NCBI RefSeq assembly: GCF_949987535.1
Contig: NC_080078.1
Coordinates: 26,804,942 to 26,868,941 of the forward strand
Source of the DNA: Balaenoptera acutorostrata
Taxonomy: Eukaryota > Chordata > Mammalia > Artiodactyla > Balaenopteridae
DNA: 64,000 bases
Reading direction: 5' to 3'
The position numbers and the translations under genes were made by a program. Position 1 is the first letter of the stretch; every line of letters begins with the position of its first letter. Shown one piece after another: positions 59,253-64,000 of the stretch. A model generated the notes under the pieces. That model worked only from the letters and a program-made list of their open reading frames with translations. It did no database searches and was not told the DNA's origin.

Positions 59253-61429
59253 ATTATAATATGCCTCTTTAATGTATCACAGTTTATCTTCAAGTGAAAA
59301 TTACATTGCCTCATGAACAATGTAAGATTCTTACAAGAGTATATTTCCATCAACCCCCTCCCATCCTTTGTGATCTTCTGTTTCATATTTTGCTTCTACA
59401 TTTTGTAAGCTTGATATGTTGTTGCTTTTGTTCCTTTTCTCTCTCTCTCTTTCTTTAAAAGTTAATACTCTTAAGAAAATAAGGGACTAAAGTATGGGGG
59501 AGATGACATAAGTGTAAACATAAAAATTCAGGCATAATTAGAAGGATCCAGTTAAGATTGTGCAGGGCCCTTGTGGTTGGCTCTTTGACTCACTTCTTTG
59601 GCTCTAGAGAATTGATCTGAGACCTTGGAAGACACGTCACAACAGCCGAGCTTCTGGGGTTGGCTGTTAGTGTTGCCCATAGAGGTGGATGTCCATTTCT
59701 TCTGCTGTTTGCATTGGTACTGTGGCAGCAGGCTTCTTTTCTTTTCTATGATAGATTCAGAATATTCAAGTAGTTTATAGTTGATTACTGGACAAAAGAT
59801 AGGGCTTCGGGAAACTGGACTGGACATAAATTTGCTTGAGAAGGGAAAAAGGAGATTTGGTTTGGTGGCAAGAGCTCTGAATAAGTAGTACAGGTTGGCA
59901 CGGCGTTTGAAGAATCCTCCTTTACAGTGGAAGCTAAAACATTTAAGATCTCACTAATAGATATTTAGTCCCCATAAATAAACACTGATGTTTGAAACAG
60001 TCCTGAAAAACAGATGCTATTACCATTCTCATTTTATTAACGATGTTCCATAATTAAAGAAAATGGTTTTCCAAAGCCACTTTGCCCTTACAGAGATTTG
60101 TTCAATCATGTCTAAGGGTTATGTGCCCTTTGGCTTATTTCAGCTGTTGGAGAAAACCCTTTGGTTAGTCTCTTCCTTCTAGCCTTTCCTTTCTGTGAAA
60201 CTAAATTTCAGCCTTCCTTGAAAATGTAGTAGCTCCTGGGAATTCCTGCTTATATAGGAAATGCTAAAGCATATATCAAACCTATGGTTTTCAGATTTCA
60301 TATAATTTTCATCTAAAGTTAGCAGTTAGTAATTGAATGTGCATAGTACATTAGGAAATAGGGGCGCGGGGGGGAGCCCTTTAGAGACAAAGGAGAATTC
60401 TGATGAAGCAGACTGTGTTCTGGGACCCACTGCTTTGTCAGACTGCTTACACGTTTATTCATAAATGGGCCTGTGAAGCAAGTGTTTTCTCTCCTCCGAC
60501 TGAAAAATGCCTTAGAGACAACCAAGGCCACAGAGTGGAAAGGGAGCTGACTTCTAGGCAGCTGGACAACAAGGGTTCTAGCTTGGGTTCTTTCCCAAGG
60601 GTACCTGGGGAAAGACCTCATTCACTCTTCCCTTCAGTGAATACCAGCAAGAGCCCAGGATTTGTCTCTGTTTTCTCATCTTAAGTGAGGCATTTTGTCA
60701 GAAAGAATGTTAAAGTTCCTTCTAGCTCTTAAATTCCAAGTGTTTTTACACTGTACACAGCGTAGGGCATGAGGAGGAAACTGATACAAACTCTTGAGGC
60801 CCTTTGAGTTAGGTTTTTGAAAATCCCTGTAGCAGGAGAACTTTTGCTTAAGAGGTATATAATAAAAATTAGATTGGGTGAACCTATGAAAGCCCTTTAC
60901 TACACTGAAATAATGACAACACACCAAATAGAGAAACGATCATTGACCCTTTCACTGGGTACTGTCTTTCAAATTCCCATCTACCATCTGTATACTAGAA
61001 TTTCTTTGAAGCTCCTTCTCCCCATGATTTCTAGATGGTTAGATACCACTCAGTCTGTAGCAGAAGAAACTTGTACTCAGCCCTTTTTGTCCTCTATGTC
61101 TTGGTCCTCTGCACATTCATTGCTTTCGTGTTTCTGTGACTCTGAGTGGTGGCCTCTCACCTTCTGACCCCACCCCTGCCACCCCACCCCCCATCTCAGA
61201 ATGTTTCCCTACAGCCTGAGCCCCTCCCCTCTTACCATGGGGGCCCCTCACTCCCTCTCAGTGTTGACATTCCCTTGTTTCTTTTTTCTTGCCCCTGGTT
61301 CTACTGCAGGAATCTTCATTTAGTTTTGACTGCTGCTCTGTTCCTGGTTCTCAGCTGCCTTTTCCTGGGGAAATTTCCTTTTTTTTAGTTCTTGCTCTCT
61401 TCTTGGTTCTATAGCTTAGGAACTGACTT
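59253..61429. other. Unique sequence
   Basis: A short (CT)n lies near 59438-59455. Open frames at 60403-60684 and 60817-61167 (plus) have no splice-bounded support and no family features. No exon matching the exit phase of 53744-53933 was found. Confidence 0.4.
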
Positions 61430-61444
61430 TACATCTGTGTCTTT

Positions 61445-61763
61445 TTTTTTTTTTTTTAAAGTTATACAATTTTTATTTATTTATTTATTTATTTATTTAT
61501 GGCTGTGTTGGGTCCTCGTTTCTGCGCGAGGGCCCTCTCTAGCTGCGGCAAGTGGGGGCCACTCTTCATCGCGGTGCGCGGGCCTTTCATTATTGCGGCC
61601 TCTCTTGTTGCGGAGCACAGGCTCCAGACGCGCAGGCTCAGCAATTGTGGCTCACGGGCCCAGCTGCTCCGCGGCATGCGGGATCCTCCCAGACCAGGGC
61701 CCGAACCCGTGTCCCCCGCACCGGCAGGCAGACCCCCAACCACTGCGCCACCAGGGAAGCCCC
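61445..61763 (-). mobile_element. Young full-length CHR SINE
   Basis: The perfect 15-bp duplication TACATCTGTGTCTTT (61430-61444 and 61764-61778) bounds the insertion. The body is CpG-rich (GCGCGAGGGCC, GCGGTGCGCGGGCC). The tail has a (TTTA)n stretch, then a short unique segment AAAGTTATACAAT, then a long T-run, so the tail is composite. Confidence 0.96.
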
Positions 61764-61779
61764 TACATCTGTGTCTTTA

Positions 61780-62695
61780 TATTAACCAAATGACATCTCC
61801 ACAATTTGCATATCCCTTAGCTTCTGGAAAGGACTATAAAAATTATCTAGTCTAGCTACCTTAATATCTTTCTTGTATTTGGGCAGAGTAAATGTTGGCA
61901 GATTCACTGTAGATCTTGTGAGTTACATATATTTTAGCAGAAAAAGTGTTTTCCCGTGACACTTTTTAAACCATTGGAGTGATAAATGCACATAATTTTA
62001 AAAAATTCACATAGTACAGGAGAATATGAAATGAAGGGGGGAAAATCCTGGCTCCACACTCCCAGTTCTTTTTCCCAGTGGCAGCTACTGTTATCATTTT
62101 CTTCATTATGTATTATCACTATATTTTAAATTATACCTCTATTTCTCATCTTCTTTGACTAATATATCTTGTTCACTTCTAAAAAAGATTAAAAATTTAA
62201 CACATATATATTCTGTCTCTCTCTGTCTCCCTTCTCTCTTTGGTTAGTGCTGTTAATTTATTTATTTTTACTACTTTTTTGTATCTGTACATTTTTGCTT
62301 TCTTGAGAACCTGATTCCAAGAGATGGTAACAGGTATACAGCATCTATAATATGACTGTGTAAATGCAGTATTCTGAAGAGAAAAAGTTGCATAATGGGG
62401 CCCACAGAGAAGAAAATGTATTCCTATGCCATTAAAGCTTTGCTACCCAAAGGAGAATCTTCCAAATATCCCAGCCTTTTGTGTGTAGATTTTTTTTGAG
62501 GGAAGTAATCTTTTCCTTGAGTGATTTTTTTTTCTTTTTTGCATATATAGTGTATGGTTAATAAACTATAAACTCTGTAACAGTGTCTCTGTTTTACCTT
62601 CATAATTGATAATGTTGCTTGAATATAGAATTCTAGATCCAAAATTTTATCCTTTCAGAACTTAAAATATGTTGCTTTCACCACTATAATCATTG
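61780..62695. repeat. Old L1-like AT-rich sequence
   Basis: About 61960-62300 resembles old L1 text (a TTCTTTTTCCCAGTGGCAGC passage). The rest is AT-rich with no exon. Confidence 0.35.
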
Positions 62696-63015
62696 ATTTA
62701 CTTTCCTGTTTTCCTTCAAGGCAGGTGCAATGTTTTCTCTGTCTTTATATCTCTAGCACATAACCTAGAGTCTGACCCAGAGGCTGTACTCAGATATTTG
62801 GTGACTAAATGAATGAATAAATTCCTGAATGCCGGTCTCTGAGCTAGGTCTTTCATGTTTTATCTCATGTGATGCTCATAGCAGCACTGTGAGGGAGGTG
62901 AGGTTATCCCCATTTCACAGAGGCTCAGGGAGATTAAACAATTCTCGACAAAGAACTGGGGCTTGAAACCAGGGTATCTGCAGAGCCCTGTTCTTTCCAC
63001 TATCCATCATGCCCC
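62696..63015. repeat. L2 end followed by antisense MIR
   Basis: 62700-62825 reads as an L2 end (TATATCTCTAGCACATAACC, AAATGAATGAATAAATTCC). 62830-63010 reads as antisense MIR (CCCCATTTCACAGAGGCTCA, GGGAGATTAAACAATTCTC). Confidence 0.7.
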
Positions 63016-63239
63016 CTATACATTTTCCCAGGTCTGGTATGCAGCTTTATCCTCAAGGGAAGAAAGTACTCAAACAGATTGCATCTAGGTACACGCCAAA
63101 TAGGGGACTATTGTCTTAACTGTAATCACCACACATCTAAGAAAACATCTAAGAGCTTGTGTCTTTTCATTTAAAAGTGATATCCTAGGAAGCAGAAGAG
63201 AGCCCCTTTTGAATTTCTGCTTTAAAGAATACCAAAACT

Positions 63240-64000
63240 TTTCATTACAGAAAAATTTCAAATATATACAGAAGTAGAGAAAACAACACAACGAAGGCCT
63301 GTCTAGCTATCACAAAGTGTCAACAGTCAGTGTGTGACCAGTCCTACTTAATCAGTACTCCTTCTCTCCCTCTCCCCTTCAGATAATTTTGAAATAAATC
63401 ATAGACAGCAAATCATTTCAGTCATGAATCTGAAGATCATGATAAAAAAGATAAGCAATCATTTTTAAACAAAACTACAGTACTACTACCACATACAAAA
63501 ATTAATAACAACTCTTTAATATCAGATATCCGGTGTTCAGATTTTCTGTTCACAAACTTTTTAAAATAAGTGTTTTGTTTGACCTCTAGTTTCTAAACAA
63601 ATTCACGTATTACATTTGGTTGATGTGTCTCATTTCTGTCTTAATCTCTGAATTCCTTCTCTCCCTGAATTCTCCCCTACCCCTGACTCCTTGCAGTAGA
63701 TTTAAGAAACCAAGTTGTTTGCTCTGTAGAAGTTTCCATATTCTGGAACATTCTTGTAAGGTTGTATACCATGTTACCTTACTACTGTGTAATTAACTGG
63801 TAGTTAGATCTGTACACTTGATCAGCTTCAGGGCTGAACTGAATGGCAAGACTGTTTCCTAGATGATGTTGTATATTTCCTGTTGCATCACATTGGGTGA
63901 CACAAAAAGTCTTCTTTTCTCTATTTTTGTGATAAGATTGATCAAGTGGGTTCAGATGTTGCTGGCCTGGTTCATCTAATATGAAGTTCCCCTAGCAGTT
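63240..64000. repeat. Old L1M-type sequence, copy 3
   Basis: It shares the order of copy 1 at 20505: a TACAGAAGTAGAGAAAACA passage, TTTTGAAATAAATCATAGAC, then a TTTCCATATTCTGGAACATT segment. It runs to the window edge. Confidence 0.55.

Noticed and set aside
1..64000. CRISPR arrays, operons, phage or bacterial mobile elements
   Set aside because: None seen. The base composition, splice-like sites and mammalian retrotransposons show a eukaryotic nuclear origin. The direct repeats present are target-site duplications or simple repeats.

Overview
The window is 64 kb of mammalian nuclear DNA, almost certainly from a cetacean. The best evidence is the repeat content. There are fifteen tRNA-derived CHR-type SINEs with the motif CCTGGTGGCGCAGTGG or its short-form variant CCTGGTGGTCCAGTGG. 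There are also cetartiodactyl-type L1 3' ends (CTCGGTGCTTTGTGACC ... CAATAAAGATGTT), together with old mammalian MIR, L2, L1M, hAT, Tigger and LTR fragments. The sequence does not fix the species. It has no bacterial or phage genes, no operons and no CRISPR array. Nearly all open reading frames are chance frames or lie inside repeats.

Gene content is sparse. The window looks like large introns of one plus-strand gene. The strongest coding signal is a 190-nt exon at 53744-53933 with a good acceptor and donor, open for 62 complete codons. A 66-nt candidate exon (50572-50637) and a 117-nt candidate (46508-46624) upstream are open and join to it in matching phase. A weaker candidate lies at 15593-15692. 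I do not recognise the protein. The gene would begin before the window or before the first candidate, and it continues past the right edge.

Layout: 1-2.0 kb mostly unique with an L2 end; 2.0-5.3 kb an old antisense L1 with recognisable ORF1 and ORF2 endonuclease relics and a SINE between them; 5.6-13.2 kb mostly unique with two SINEs and old L1 pieces; 13.2-15 kb a young SINE, a MIR and a Tigger transposon relic; 15-20 kb unique sequence with SINEs and an L1 endonuclease fragment; 20-25.1 kb old L1 sequence with two SINEs; 25.6-29.6 kb L2, MIR and unique sequence; 29.6-34.1 kb L1 3' ends, a solo LTR and another old L1 with an LTR inside; 34-45 kb L2, MIR, a small hAT element and unique sequence; 45.1-46.3 kb three SINEs; 48.2-50.2 kb antisense L1 carrying a young L1 insertion; 50.5-54 kb the best exons; 54.6-58.7 kb a long antisense L1; 58.7-59.3 kb two adjacent hAT elements; 59.4-64 kb unique sequence, a young SINE and old L1.

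I found no convincing new biological system. The most informative observations are two retrotransposon insertions (one L1, one SINE) that appear to carry 3'-transduced flanking DNA inside their target-site duplications, a run of three near-identical 8-bp duplications around two adjacent hAT elements, the strand bias of SINEs and old L1s, and the unidentified exon chain.
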